Of a DNA stretch of 64,000 nt, positions 1 through 10,718 are shown piece after piece; within the stretch, counting starts at the first letter, position 1; each line of letters starts with the position of its first letter. The notes beneath the pieces are model-generated. The model was not told where the DNA came from. It made no database searches and worked only from the letters and a program-made list of their open reading frames with translations. Made by a program: the position numbers and the translations under genes. The DNA is taken from positions 2,108,001-2,172,000 of the forward strand of contig NZ_JAATJL010000001.1 of NCBI RefSeq assembly GCF_011927905.1, written 5' to 3'. This stretch comes from Arthrobacter pigmenti (GTDB taxonomy: Bacteria > Actinomycetota > Actinomycetes > Actinomycetales > Micrococcaceae).

Positions 1-88
1 TGCCGCCCTGGCCGCAACCGGCGATAGCCAACGGAAGAAGTGCAGCGGCGGCGAGCGCCGTCGTCGTACGCGCGGAAATACTGCGCAT
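1..88 (-). CDS. Lipoprotein, N-terminal signal peptide only (cut by window edge)
   Basis: Reading the minus strand from an ATG at 88 gives 29 residues: a short charged start (MRSISARTTT), an alanine/leucine-rich hydrophobic stretch and the lipobox LAIAGC followed by GQGG. This is a lipoprotein signal peptide, so the mature protein should be anchored by a diacylglyceryl cysteine on the outer face of the membrane. A purine-rich GAGGGAA lies just upstream of the ATG on the minus strand. The functional domain is outside the window, so no role can be given. It is divergent from the membrane protein gene at 130. Confidence 0.75.
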   Translation of the reverse strand, partial: MRSISARTTTALAAAALLPLAIAGCGQGG

Positions 89-129
89 TGATTCCCTCGA
101 TCTACTCAAGTGTTGAGATAGGAGTGTTG

Positions 130-600
130 ATGAACAGCCTCCAGTCTAAACTAAACGCGAATCATTCGCATTTCCTCCGAAAGCGTACGACGACGCCGGC
201 CGCCTCGCCGATGCGAGAATGGTTCAGTGTCCAGATACCGGCAGCACACGACTCCGCAGCGATGACGTTTCCTGAACTGGTCTTGGTTCTCGCTGCCGGT
301 GCCTACGCCGTCAATGCCGCCTTCGGAGCCTCTGTACGCCTTCGCTGGCTGGACTCAACACGCTTCCGCTGGGTGCACCACGGGCTCTACATCGCCACTT
401 TCCTGCTCACAGTCGCCGCCATCAGCTCAGTGTTGTGGAGCAGCAGCCGGGCAGGCTGGTACCTGCTGCCGGCAGTCGTGCCGCTCGCCGTGCTTCCGTA
501 CGCCGGTTCGGCACACAAACATCCCGGGAGACACATCGTCGTCGCGCTCGGCGCCCTGCCGTTCTACATCCTGGGCCTGGCTGTGGCATTCTCGGTCTGA
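130..600 (+). CDS. Small polytopic membrane protein, function unknown
   Basis: The 156-residue product has a hydrophilic N-terminal part of about 45 residues, then about four hydrophobic segments (PELVLVLAAGAYAVNAAF; YIATFLLTVAAISSVLW; WYLLPAVVPLAVLPYA; a C-terminal ALPFYILGLAVAF). I chose the ATG at 130 because ATAGGAG lies five bases before it. In-frame ATGs at 211 and 262 lack a ribosome binding site, although 262 would give a more conventional membrane protein without the hydrophilic tail. It lies 48 bp before the nitroreductase gene and may be cotranscribed with it. I recognise no family. Confidence 0.55.
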   Translation: MNSLQSKLNANHSHFLRKRTTTPAASPMREWFSVQIPAAHDSAAMTFPELVLVLAAGAYAVNAAFGASVRLRWLDSTRFRWVHHGLYIATFLLTVAAISSVLWSSSRAGWYLLPAVVPLAVLPYAGSAHKHPGRHIVVALGALPFYILGLAVAFSV

Positions 601-648
601 CAGCTCACAGCCCACGGCCCGTAGCCGATCGACCCGAAGGACACTGAA

Positions 649-1437
649 GTGGAATTCCTTGATGTTGTGTTCAACCGCAAGACGACGAACGGGCCGTTCC
701 TGCCTGACCCGGTGAAGGTGGAACACCAAAAGCTCCTGATGCAGGTTGCCGGCGCGGCACCGTCGCAGCTGAACAGCCAGCCGTGGCGGTTTGTGGTGGT
801 GGAGGACCGCAGCACCATCGAACAGATCGCCGCAATCAGCGGCGAGAGCATGACCAGGGTCATGGCCGAGGGCACGTTCTTCGAGCGCTACAAGCGCTAT
901 TTCCGCTTCAGCGAAGCCGAGATGGACGTTCGGCGCGATGGCATGCTGTTTGACCAGCTGCCCGCTCTTTTGCGTCCGTTCACCAGGAAGGTCTTCACGC
1001 CTTCCGGGCAAACCCTCATGAACAAGCTGCGCGTTCCCCAGACACTCGGTGAGGAGAACCGGAAACTTGTTGCCGGGTCACCGCTCCTGATCGGGGTGAT
1101 GCTGGACCGTGCGGAATACCGGCCGGGCGAGCTGTCCGGCTTCTACTCGGTATTCAGCATGGGCGCGGCGATGGAGAATTTGTGGCTGACCACCGTCGAA
1201 CTCGGTGTGGGCATCCAGTTCGTATCCTTCCCCATGGAGGTCCCGGAGAACTGGAAGCGGGTCGAGCAGATTCTGGGCGTCCCGGAGGAGCTCCAACTGA
1301 TGGCCGTCTATCGCCTCGGCTATCTTCCCGAGAAGCAGCGGCGTCCGGCCATCGACTGGTCCAGCCGCCAGCGCAAACGTCCCTCCCAGTACGTGTTCAG
1401 GGACACCTGCGCCACACCGCAGGAGGGTTGGGACTAA
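649..1437 (+). CDS. Nitroreductase family protein
   Basis: The 262-residue product fits the FMN-dependent nitroreductase family, whose members reduce nitro compounds, quinones or flavins with NAD(P)H. The early [19 protein letters not shown] stretch (about residues 40-58) matches the FMN-phosphate binding segment (S-x-x-N-x-Q-P-W), and the [18 protein letters not shown] region (about 170-190) matches the conserved second half of the fold. The GTG start at 649 is preceded by CGAAGGA. The length is somewhat above the usual 200-220 residues, with a roughly 35-residue insertion around residues 95-130 and an arginine-rich tail. Substrate cannot be inferred. A strong hairpin follows the gene. Confidence 0.8.
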   Translation: MEFLDVVFNRKTTNGPFLPDPVKVEHQKLLMQVAGAAPSQLNSQPWRFVVVEDRSTIEQIAAISGESMTRVMAEGTFFERYKRYFRFSEAEMDVRRDGMLFDQLPALLRPFTRKVFTPSGQTLMNKLRVPQTLGEENRKLVAGSPLLIGVMLDRAEYRPGELSGFYSVFSMGAAMENLWLTTVELGVGIQFVSFPMEVPENWKRVEQILGVPEELQLMAVYRLGYLPEKQRRPAIDWSSRQRKRPSQYVFRDTCATPQEGWD

Positions 1438-1448
1438 AGCGGACGACG

Positions 1449-1477
1449 ACGGCGGGGCCACCTTGGTGCCCCGCCGT
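1449..1477. terminator. Bidirectional hairpin terminator between convergent genes
   Basis: A perfect 10-bp stem (ACGGCGGGGC at 1449-1458 pairing with 1468-1477) encloses a 9-nt loop. It sits in the 60-bp gap between the convergent nitroreductase and CBS-domain genes. There is no long T tract, as is common in high-GC actinobacteria. Confidence 0.65.
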
Positions 1478-1497
1478 TGCCTGTTGCCCTGCGAACC

Positions 1498-2589
1498 TTA
1501 GGCGGACCGGAAGTCGGTGCCCGCCTGGAGCGATTCCCCGGTGCGCCGATATCCCTGACTCTGCGTGGCATCACGAATTTCGCCGATCAGCTGCTCGATG
1601 ACGTCTTCCAGGAAGAGGACACCCCGGGCCTGCCCGTCTCCGGTCATCACACGGGCCAGGTGGGACCCTGTGCGCTGCATAATCGCCAGGGCGTCTTCGA
1701 TTTCGTCGTCGACGCCGAGGTTGGCGAGGGTGCGGACCTTGTTCTCCGTGATCGGCCGCGAGTACGCCTCCTCGGGCATGGACATGACGTCCTTGAGGTG
1801 CATGTAGCCGGTGAGGTTGTTGTGCTCATCAATCAGCACGAAGCGTGAGAACCCGGTGCGACCAACCGCCTTCTCGAACTCTTCGGGCGTGGAATCAGTG
1901 CTCATGGTGACCAGCTCGTCCAGCGGGACCATGACCGTCCCGGCGGTCTGGCCAGAGAATTCAAGGGCGCCGTTGATCAACCCTGAATCATCATCCACCA
2001 GCCCATGGCGGGTTGACTCCTGGACGATGGACTGCACTTCCTCAAGCGTGAAGGAGGAGGTGACCTCGTCCTTCGGCTCGATGCGCATGGCACGCAGGAT
2101 GTGGTTCGCCGTCCAGTTCAGGCTCGAAATCACCGGGTGGACCACCTTCGCCACCATTACCAGCGGAGGCGCAAGGAACAGGGCGGCCTTGTCCGCCACC
2201 GACACCGAAATGTTCTTTGGAACCATCTCGCCGAACGTGACGTGAAGGAAGGTCACCAGCGCAAGTGCAATCCCGAATGCGACGCCGTCAGCAAGCCCCC
2301 CGGGCAAGCCCGCCGCTTCCAGGGGCACCACCAGGAGGTGATGGATTGCCGGTTCCGCAACCTGGAGAATCAGCAGGGAACACACCGTGATGCCCAGCTG
2401 GGCGCAGGCGAGCATGAGCGAGACGTGCTCCATTGCCCACAATGTGGTGCGCGCCCGCTTCGAGCCTTCTTCAGCCAGCGGTTCGATCTGGCTCCGACGT
2501 GCGCTCATCACAGCGAATTCCGCACCCACGAAGAACGCGTTGCCGATCAACAGGATGACCAGCCAGAGAATTCCCGCCCAGTCGCTCAT
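1498..2589 (-). CDS. CNNM/CorC-HlyC-type membrane protein with CBS pair (second of two)
   Basis: The 363-residue protein begins with a DUF21 (CNNM) membrane domain: four hydrophobic segments within residues 1-140 and the family signature FGEMVPKNIS near 120. A CBS pair follows (about 195-330; VMVPLDELVTMSTDSTPEEF, then GVLFLEDVIEQLIGEI). It stops soon after the second CBS and lacks the C-terminal CorC_HlyC transporter-associated domain that its neighbour has. Family members are linked to divalent cation (Mg2+/Co2+) transport or resistance. Its ATG overlaps the stop of the upstream paralogue by four bases, so the two are translationally coupled and may form a heteromer. Confidence 0.85.
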   Translation of the reverse strand: MSDWAGILWLVILLIGNAFFVGAEFAVMSARRSQIEPLAEEGSKRARTTLWAMEHVSLMLACAQLGITVCSLLILQVAEPAIHHLLVVPLEAAGLPGGLADGVAFGIALALVTFLHVTFGEMVPKNISVSVADKAALFLAPPLVMVAKVVHPVISSLNWTANHILRAMRIEPKDEVTSSFTLEEVQSIVQESTRHGLVDDDSGLINGALEFSGQTAGTVMVPLDELVTMSTDSTPEEFEKAVGRTGFSRFVLIDEHNNLTGYMHLKDVMSMPEEAYSRPITENKVRTLANLGVDDEIEDALAIMQRTGSHLARVMTGDGQARGVLFLEDVIEQLIGEIRDATQSQGYRRTGESLQAGTDFRSA

Positions 2590-3932
2590 CGGACACCCCC
2601 AACGGCCGGAGCGCCGTTCTCGGACTCGTCCGCGTCCTGCGGGTCCGGAATGAAACTGATGCGGTCAATCCGCCGTCCGTCCATGCGTTCCACCTCAAGG
2701 ATGCCGCCGGTCACCTCAACCCGGTCGCCAACCTCGGCGATACGGCCGAGAATCGCCATGATGAAGCCGCCGACTGTCTCATAGCCCGCTTCATCCGGCA
2801 CCGAGAGGTGCGGGATCTGTTCACTGACCTCGTCCGGACGCATGATGCCCGGAAAGAACCAGTTTCCGGCGGCGCTTTGTAGCACGCCTGGCTTCAGCTT
2901 GTCGTGCTCGTCGGCGACCTCACCGACAATCTCCTCCACCAGGTCTTCCAACGTGGCCACGCCGGCTGTGCCGCCGTACTCATCGAGTACGACGGCGAGT
3001 TGCAGGTTGGCCTCGCGAAGCTCACTCAGGAGCGAGTCCAGGTGGACTGTCTCGGGCACACGCAGGACGTCGGTCATGATGGTTCCGGCCGGCAGTTCCG
3101 CACGCCGGGACCGCGGCACCGCAACGGCCTTCTTGACGTGAACCACTCCGCGGATGTCATCGGGTGAGTCGCCGATCAAGGGGAACCGCGAGTAGCCGGT
3201 CTTCCGCGCCAGGTCGACGACGTCGGCTACGGTCTGCTCCGAGTCGATCGTTTCCATTCGAATGCGGGGCGTCATGACGTCCGCGGCGGTGCGCTCGGAG
3301 AAGCTGAAGGTCCGGGCCAGGAAGTTCGCAGTCCCCTTGTCCAGGGTGCCCATCTCAGCGGAGCGGCGCACCAGCGAGGACAGTTCCGACGGCGTACGCG
3401 CACCTGAAATCTCCTCTTTCGCTTCGAGGCCGAACAGGTGCAGCACGCGGTTCGAGAAACCGTTGAGGAGGATGATCGCAGGCTTGAAGATAGCGGTGAA
3501 GACCAGTTGTGGCCGCGCGAGGGTCCTGCCGATCTTGAACGGCAAGGCAATCGCCATGTTCTTGGGTACCAATTCGCCCATGAGCATCGAGAGCAGCGTT
3601 GCCAGCACCATCGCGAGGATCAGGGAAATTGACCCGCGGATTCCTTCAGGCACCCCAAGCGCGCCCAGCGGCCCACCAAGCAGCCGGCCGACTGAAGGTT
3701 CCATGACATACCCGGTCAACAGTGTGGTCAGAGTGATACCCAGCTGGCAGCTGGAAAGCTGTGTGGACAGCGACTTCAGGCAGCGGAGCAGGGGCTCGGC
3801 GCGGTTGTCGCCGTCGTCGACGGCTCGCTGAACATAGGTCTGGTCCAGTGCGACCAGTGAGAATTCGACGGCAACGAAGAAGCCGGTGCCCAGAATGAGC
3901 AGCAGCCCGGCGATGAGAAGGAACCACTCCAC
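2586..3932 (-). CDS. CNNM/CorC-HlyC-type membrane protein with CBS pair and CorC_HlyC domain
   Basis: This 448-residue protein has the complete architecture: DUF21 membrane domain (residues 1 to about 190, with LMGELVPKNMAIA near 120), CBS pair (about 210-345, with VMTPRIRMETIDSEQTVADV and VVLDEYGGTAGVATLEDLVEEIVGE), and a C-terminal CorC_HlyC domain (about 360-430, including ETVGGFIMAILGRI). Such proteins are associated with magnesium/cobalt efflux or homeostasis, though the older name hemolysin persists. The GTG start at 3932 gives the usual family N-terminus (xEWFLLIAGLLLI). It is followed by its shorter paralogue with an ATGA overlap. Confidence 0.88.
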   Translation of the reverse strand: MEWFLLIAGLLLILGTGFFVAVEFSLVALDQTYVQRAVDDGDNRAEPLLRCLKSLSTQLSSCQLGITLTTLLTGYVMEPSVGRLLGGPLGALGVPEGIRGSISLILAMVLATLLSMLMGELVPKNMAIALPFKIGRTLARPQLVFTAIFKPAIILLNGFSNRVLHLFGLEAKEEISGARTPSELSSLVRRSAEMGTLDKGTANFLARTFSFSERTAADVMTPRIRMETIDSEQTVADVVDLARKTGYSRFPLIGDSPDDIRGVVHVKKAVAVPRSRRAELPAGTIMTDVLRVPETVHLDSLLSELREANLQLAVVLDEYGGTAGVATLEDLVEEIVGEVADEHDKLKPGVLQSAAGNWFFPGIMRPDEVSEQIPHLSVPDEAGYETVGGFIMAILGRIAEVGDRVEVTGGILEVERMDGRRIDRISFIPDPQDADESENGAPAVGGVR

Positions 3933-3934
3933 TA

Positions 3935-4327
3935 GCCGCTCACCACCCGGAGGGGAACCGTCGGAAGAGACAGCGTCAGGAGAGGCACCGTCAGGAGAGC
4001 AATCGGAGAACCGGCGTCAGCCGGTGCGGGTTTCGGAGGTTCCGCAGGTTGGGAAGGTTCCCCGGATTGGGAAGGATCCCCGGTCTGCGGAGCCGATGAC
4101 CCGCACTCGGAAGGCCCTGTGGTGCCGTCCGCATTCGTTTCGCCCGAGGAAAAGGAAGCCTCGGCAGCCGAACGTGCGGGAGAGGATTGGTGATGATGGG
4201 CATGTGTACGGGATTTGCCGGCACTGGATGGCTGCGCTGCACATCGTGGTGATGCTGCTTCTCGCTGCGTGCGCGCCATGGGCCGGCCCCTAGAGGAACT
4301 GTCCATAAGAATCCCAGTTTACAACAG
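3935..4327. other. Repeat-containing spacer between guaB1 and the CorC/HlyC pair
   Basis: About 390 bp without a convincing gene. It carries short direct repeats: TTGGGAAGGTTCCCCGGA and TTGGGAAGGATCCCCGG in tandem at about 4049-4083, and CGTCAGGAGAG twice near 3974-3999. One minus-strand frame is open for 124 codons and its TAG overlaps the GTG of the CorC/HlyC gene by one base. The product would be a Ser/Pro/Gly-rich polypeptide ending in LLTVPLLTLSLPTVPLRV, with neither a recognisable domain nor a clear ribosome binding site. I treat it as probably non-coding. Confidence 0.4.
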
Positions 4328-4364
4328 CGGCCCCTGCTTCCGTGCTGGACGGAAGCAGGGGCCG
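4328..4364 (-). terminator. Strong hairpin terminator after guaB1
   Basis: A perfect 16-bp inverted repeat (4328-4343 with 4349-4364) has a 5-nt loop GCTGG, 14 bp beyond the guaB1 stop on the minus strand. There is no T tract, but the stem is very GC-rich. Confidence 0.8.
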
Positions 4365-4377
4365 GCTGCGACTGTTT

Positions 4378-5862
<1,485 letters not shown>

Positions 5863-5958
5863 CTATGTCCAATTCACTGCACTTCCTGAATCGCTTACGC
5901 CCCGCTAAGACGTGACCTGTACGACAGTGCGGCAGCGCGTTGTAGTAACCCGAAGAGA

Positions 5959-5989
5959 TTGGCTTGTTGCCTGAAACTGTCATTAGACT
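5959..5989 (+). promoter_or_regulatory. Possible promoter for kgd
   Basis: TTGGCT (5959-5964) and TAGACT (5984-5989) are separated by 19 bp. They lie about 110 bp before the GTG of kgd in the 268-bp divergent gap with guaB1. The -10 fits the actinobacterial TANNNT pattern; the -35 is weaker and the spacing is long. Confidence 0.35.
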
Positions 5990-6097
5990 GATGTCCGGGT
6001 CAACAGAGTCGGTCGTGTGCGGATGCGTGTGCCGAGTTCAGACCGTTTGTAGACCCTTTTGGGCCAAGGGCAACTCATGGAAGAGGGCGTATAACAA

Positions 6098-9000
6098 GTG
6101 CCAGAACAACCCAACCACCGTCTACCGGAAGACTTCGGCGGAAATGAATGGCTTGTGGATGAGCTGTATGAGCAATTCCAACAGGACCGAAACTCGGTAG
6201 ACAAAAAGTGGTGGAGCCTGTTCGAATCCTTTGAAGCCGGCAGCAGCGGCTCAGAGAACGGTCGGCATGCCGCGCCCCGCTCCAGTGCAGCACCGGATGA
6301 TGACAGCAAACCGACCACCCGCGAGCTTCCCGTAGTGAAGGCCGAGAAGGACGCCCCCAAGGCATCGGGCGAGTCCCCCGCTGCCACCCAGGAGTCCGGC
6401 ACTCCCCCAGTGCCCAAGGAACCCGCCCCCGGCAAGGAAAACGGAGCGTCGAAGCCTGCGGCGGATGCAAAGCAGCAGGCCAAGACGGAACCGAAGGCGG
6501 AGAAGGGGCCAATCCCCGCCCAGCTTCCCAAATCAGACCTCAACCCGGAAATGGATGAGGACACGGTGAACATCCTTCGTGGACCGGCTAAAGCTATCGC
6601 CACCAACATGGATGCAAGCCTCACAGTGCCGACAGCCACCAGCGTGCGCGCCGTACCCGCGAAGCTGCTCATCGACAACCGTGTAGTGATCAACAACCAC
6701 CTTGAGCGTGCGCGTGGCGGCAAAGTGTCCTTCACCCACCTCATCGGCTACGCCATCATCCGCGCCCTGGCCCAGTTCCCGTCGCAGAACGTTTACTACG
6801 ACGTCGTTGACGGCAAACCGGCTGCGGTCCAGCCGGCACACGTGAACTTCGGCCTGGCTATCGACATGCCCAGGCCTGACGGCACGCGTCTTCTGGTCGT
6901 CCCGAACATCAAGAAGGCTGAGACCCTCAATTTCTCGGAGTTCTGGCATGCCTATGAAGACCTCGTCAAACGCGCCCGTGCAGGAAAGCTGGGAGCCGAC
7001 GACTACGCCGGGACCACGGTCTCGCTGACCAACCCCGGCGGTATCGGCACCGTCCACTCTGTGCCCCGGCTCTCCAAGGGCCAAGCCTGCATCATCGGTG
7101 CCGGCGCGCTCGAATACCCGGCTGCGTTCCAGGGTGCCAGCGACAAGACCCTGGCCCAGCACGCCATCAGCAAGACCATCACGCTCACCTCCACCTACGA
7201 CCACCGTGTCATCCAGGGTGCGGGTAGCGGTGAATTCCTTCGTATCGTCCACCAGTTGCTGCTCGGCGAGCAGAACTTCTACGACGAGATCTTCGAAGCC
7301 CTGCGTATCCCGTACGAGCCTGTGCGGTGGAGCGCAGACATCCAGGTTGATCCCATGGACGAGATCAACAAGGTTGCACGCATCCAGCAGCTCATCCACG
7401 CCTACCGCGTGCGCGGGCACCTCATGGCGGATACCAACCCGCTGGAATACGTCCAGCGGAAGCACGCCGACCTCGACGTCCGTACCCACGGCCTGACCCT
7501 CTGGGATCTGGACCGCGAGTGGCCAACCGGCGGCTTCGGCGGCAGACCCACCCTGAAGTTCCGCACCATCCTCGGCGTACTGCGCGATGCGTACTGCCGG
7601 ACCACGGGCATCGAGTACATGCACATCCAGGATCCCGAGGAACGCCAGTGGTTCCAGGACGAGCTGGAGCATCCCTACTCCAAGCCCAGCCGCGAGGAGC
7701 AGCTGCGCGTCCTGCACCGCCTCAACGCAGCAGAAGCGTTTGAAACCTTCCTGCAGACCAAATTCGTTGGCCAGAAACGGTTCTCGCTGGAGGGTGGCGA
7801 ATCGCTGATTCCGCTGCTCGACGCAATCATTTCCGACGCAGCAGATGACGGCCTCGACGAGGTCGCGATCGGCATGGCCCACCGCGGCCGCCTGAACGTG
7901 CTCACCAACATTGCGGGCAAAACCTATGCCCAGGTGTTCCGTGAATTCGAAGGCACCCAGGACCCGCGTTCCGTCCAGGGCTCCGGTGACGTCAAGTACC
8001 ACCTGGGAACCGAGGGCACTTACACCTCGGACAGCGGCAATGAAACAAAGGTCTATCTGGCAGCGAACCCCTCGCACCTGGAGGCCGTGGATTCCGTGCT
8101 CGAAGGTATTGTCCGCGCCAAGCAGGACCGCCTCGACCAGGGCGACACCTTCCCGGTTCTTCCCATCCTCGTGCACGGCGACGCCGCGTTCGCGGGCCAG
8201 GGCGTGGTAGCCGAAACCCTCAACCTTTCCCAGCTCCGTGGATACCGCACAGGCGGAACCATCCACATCATCGTGAACAACCAGGTTGGTTTCACCACCT
8301 CTCCCACCGCCTCGCGCTCCTCCGTGTACTCCACGGACGTCGCCAAGATGGTCCAGGCTCCGATCTTCCATGTGAACGGCGATGATCCGGAGGCCGTGGT
8401 TCGCGTGGCGCAGCTCGCCTACCAGTTCCGCCAGCGGTTCAACAAGGACGTAGTCATCGACATGGTTTGCTATCGTCGGCGCGGGCACAACGAGGGCGAT
8501 GACCCTTCGATGACCCAGCCGATGATGTACAACCTCATCGAGGCGAAGCGTTCTGTGCGCAAGTTGTACACCGAGGCCCTGATCGGCCGTGGTGACATCA
8601 GCCAGGAAGAGGCGGAGCAGGCGCTGCGCGATTACCAGGAGCGCCTCGAACGCGTGTTCGCGGAGACCCACGCAGCGCAGACCTCCCCCATTCCCGTGGT
8701 CACGAAGGACGCCGCAGCGATCTCCGACATTGAACGCCCCATCGCGCAGCAAAGCGACAACGGCGTGGGTGTCCCAGCAAGCACAGCAATCACTGCTGAA
8801 ACGCTCGCCCACATAGGCAAGGCACATATCGACTTCCCTGACGGCTTCACCGTCCATCCGAAGCTGAAGTCGCTGCTGGAAAAGCGGGAGCAAATGTCCC
8901 GCGAAGGCGGTATCGATTGGGGCTTCGGCGAAATCGCGGCCTTTGGAGCCCTGCTCATGGAGGGTGTGCCGGTTCGCCTTGCCGGGCAGGATTCACGGCG

Positions 9001-9934
9001 CGGCACCTTCGTGCAGCGGCACGCGGTGTTCCACGATCGCGCCAACGGCGAGGAATGGCTCCCGCTGGGTGACCTTGCCGAGAGCCAGGCCAAGTTCTGG
9101 ATCTACGATTCCCTTCTGTCTGAGTACGCGGCACTCGGCTTCGAATACGGCTACTCCGTTGAGCGTCCCGATGCACTCGTGATCTGGGAAGCGCAGTTCG
9201 GCGACTTCGTCAACGGCGCGCAAACCATCATCGACGAGTTCATCAGCTCCGCTGAGCAGAAGTGGGGGCAGCGGAGCTCGCTGGTGCTGATGCTTCCTCA
9301 CGGCTACGAGGGTCAGGGACCAGACCACTCATCGGCCCGTATCGAGCGCTTCCTGCAGATGTGTGCAGAAGACAACATGATCGTGGCCAACCCCACCACC
9401 GCCGCCTCGCACTTCCATCTCCTGCGCCGCCAGGCCTACAGCCGTCCGCGGAAGCCCCTCATCATCTTCACCCCGAAGCAGCTGCTGCGACTCAAGGCGG
9501 CCGCGAGCAGCGTCGAGGATTTCACCCAGGGTGGCTTCAAGACGGTCATCGGCGACACTGCCGGGTTGAATGCACAGGACGTAACGCGCGTCCTGCTGGT
9601 TTCCGGTCGCCTCTACTACGATCTGGCCGCGGCCCGCCAGAAGGCTGACGACACCTCTACAGCGATCATCCGGGTGGAGCAGCTGGCACCGCTTCCGGCA
9701 GAGGAGATCAAGTCTGCCATCTCCTCCTATCCCAACGCGGACGTGGTGTGGGCACAGGATGAGCCGGCGAACCAGGGCCCCTGGCCGTTCATCGGCCTCA
9801 ACCTTCCACAGCACCTCGACCGCCCGGTGCAGCTCGTGTCGCGTCCCGCGTCGGCGTCCACCGCTACAGGTTCCGCAAAACACCACGCCGTGGAGCAGGA
9901 GCTGCTGATCAAGAGGGCATTCGACCGCGGGTAG
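6098..9934 (+). CDS. kgd: Multifunctional 2-oxoglutarate decarboxylase/dehydrogenase with fused succinyltransferase domain
   Basis: The 1278-residue product matches actinobacterial Kgd/OdhA, the E1o component of the 2-oxoglutarate dehydrogenase complex fused to an E2-like catalytic domain. Residues 1-30 hold the conserved NEWLVDELYEQFQQD helix, residues 55-145 form an Ala/Pro/Lys-rich linker, and residues 150-390 the acyltransferase core with active-site DHRVIQG near 367. The thiamine diphosphate E1 part follows, with GDAAFAGQG near 693 and IVNNQVGFTT shortly after. There is no lipoyl domain, as expected for this fusion, which uses an external lipoylated E2. The GTG at 6098 is preceded by AGAGGG about ten bases away. 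It acts in the cytosol in the citric acid cycle and is followed by a terminator. Confidence 0.95.
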   Translation: MPEQPNHRLPEDFGGNEWLVDELYEQFQQDRNSVDKKWWSLFESFEAGSSGSENGRHAAPRSSAAPDDDSKPTTRELPVVKAEKDAPKASGESPAATQESGTPPVPKEPAPGKENGASKPAADAKQQAKTEPKAEKGPIPAQLPKSDLNPEMDEDTVNILRGPAKAIATNMDASLTVPTATSVRAVPAKLLIDNRVVINNHLERARGGKVSFTHLIGYAIIRALAQFPSQNVYYDVVDGKPAAVQPAHVNFGLAIDMPRPDGTRLLVVPNIKKAETLNFSEFWHAYEDLVKRARAGKLGADDYAGTTVSLTNPGGIGTVHSVPRLSKGQACIIGAGALEYPAAFQGASDKTLAQHAISKTITLTSTYDHRVIQGAGSGEFLRIVHQLLLGEQNFYDEIFEALRIPYEPVRWSADIQVDPMDEINKVARIQQLIHAYRVRGHLMADTNPLEYVQRKHADLDVRTHGLTLWDLDREWPTGGFGGRPTLKFRTILGVLRDAYCRTTGIEYMHIQDPEERQWFQDELEHPYSKPSREEQLRVLHRLNAAEAFETFLQTKFVGQKRFSLEGGESLIPLLDAIISDAADDGLDEVAIGMAHRGRLNVLTNIAGKTYAQVFREFEGTQDPRSVQGSGDVKYHLGTEGTYTSDSGNETKVYLAANPSHLEAVDSVLEGIVRAKQDRLDQGDTFPVLPILVHGDAAFAGQGVVAETLNLSQLRGYRTGGTIHIIVNNQVGFTTSPTASRSSVYSTDVAKMVQAPIFHVNGDDPEAVVRVAQLAYQFRQRFNKDVVIDMVCYRRRGHNEGDDPSMTQPMMYNLIEAKRSVRKLYTEALIGRGDISQEEAEQALRDYQERLERVFAETHAAQTSPIPVVTKDAAAISDIERPIAQQSDNGVGVPASTAITAETLAHIGKAHIDFPDGFTVHPKLKSLLEKREQMSREGGIDWGFGEIAAFGALLMEGVPVRLAGQDSRRGTFVQRHAVFHDRANGEEWLPLGDLAESQAKFWIYDSLLSEYAALGFEYGYSVERPDALVIWEAQFGDFVNGAQTIIDEFISSAEQKWGQRSSLVLMLPHGYEGQGPDHSSARIERFLQMCAEDNMIVANPTTAASHFHLLRRQAYSRPRKPLIIFTPKQLLRLKAAASSVEDFTQGGFKTVIGDTAGLNAQDVTRVLLVSGRLYYDLAAARQKADDTSTAIIRVEQLAPLPAEEIKSAISSYPNADVVWAQDEPANQGPWPFIGLNLPQHLDRPVQLVSRPASASTATGSAKHHAVEQELLIKRAFDRG

Positions 9935-9955
9935 TCGCTGGCCGCGCGAACGTAG

Positions 9956-9987
9956 ATTGGGCAGGGTCTGTTGGGACCCTGCCCAAT
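9956..9987 (+). terminator. Hairpin terminator after kgd
   Basis: A perfect 13-bp stem (9956-9968 with 9975-9987) with a 6-nt loop begins 21 bp after the kgd stop. Confidence 0.8.
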
Positions 9988-10077
9988 CCCGTTATACGCT
10001 GACAGGCGCCGGAGGTCTGTGCGGCCCTGTGCATGAAGAAGACGTTCGAAAAGATACGAGCAAACGCGAGGGGAAAA

Positions 10078-10677
10078 GTGGAACAGCGCAGAATCAGGCT
10101 GGCGGCCGTTGGAGATGAGCTGCTCGCGGGTCTGGGCGATCCCCGTGCGCTCGGTTGGCTGGGCAGGGTTCTCGCCAGGACTTCCGCAGACAACGCAACC
10201 GTCGAGGCCTTCAGCCTTGCGGCTCCTGACGAGGGAACGGAAGCACTGGCTGGCCGTTGGCTGGATGAGGCCGGAAGACGCTTTGCCGAAGGCGCCGAGA
10301 ACCGTCTCGTGATCGCCCTGTCCGACCGTGACCTGGATCTGGAAATGTCCACTGCGCGCAGCCGGCTCAACCTTGCCAACATCCTCGACGGAGCAGCGCA
10401 GATGAGCATCAAGGTCCTGGTGGTCGGACCGCCGCCCGGTCTGGATGCCGAACGTAACCGTCGGCTCGCTGATCTCTCCGCGGCCTTTGCCGATGTCACG
10501 ACCCGACGCAAGCACGTTTATGTTGATACGTTCACTCCGCTGCAGTCGCACGAGCAATGGCGTTCCGACCTCGCCGCAAACGGCGGCACCCCGGGTCAGG
10601 CGGGTTATGGCCTGATGGCCTGGCTCGTGCTGCATCGCGGCTGGTTCCAGTGGCTGGAGATTCCAGCGCCCGCCTGA
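10078..10677 (+). CDS. SGNH/GDSL-like hydrolase
   Basis: The 199-residue product resembles the SGNH hydrolase fold: block I near the N-terminus (IRLAAVGDELLAGLGDPRALGW), where the usual GDS nucleophile reads GDE, then AENRLVIALSDRDLDLEMS and VLVVGPPPGLD matching the later blocks, and a possible terminal block GTPGQAGYGLMAW. The replacement of the catalytic serine by glutamate and the lack of an obvious DxxH block argue that it may not be an ordinary esterase. The GTG at 10078 has GAGGGG four bases upstream; an in-frame ATG at 10033 would add 15 lysine/arginine-rich residues but lacks a well-placed site. Substrate is unknown. Confidence 0.6.
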   Translation: MEQRRIRLAAVGDELLAGLGDPRALGWLGRVLARTSADNATVEAFSLAAPDEGTEALAGRWLDEAGRRFAEGAENRLVIALSDRDLDLEMSTARSRLNLANILDGAAQMSIKVLVVGPPPGLDAERNRRLADLSAAFADVTTRRKHVYVDTFTPLQSHEQWRSDLAANGGTPGQAGYGLMAWLVLHRGWFQWLEIPAPA

Positions 10678-10718
10678 GCCGGCGTCCTACTCCGGATACC
10701 TCTTGCGGGAATGCGAAA

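Noticed and set aside
6533-8893. 786-codon open frame on the minus strand
   Set aside because: It lies wholly antisense to kgd, whose domains and motifs are unmistakable; the product has no recognisable domain and its openness follows from the codon bias of the real gene.
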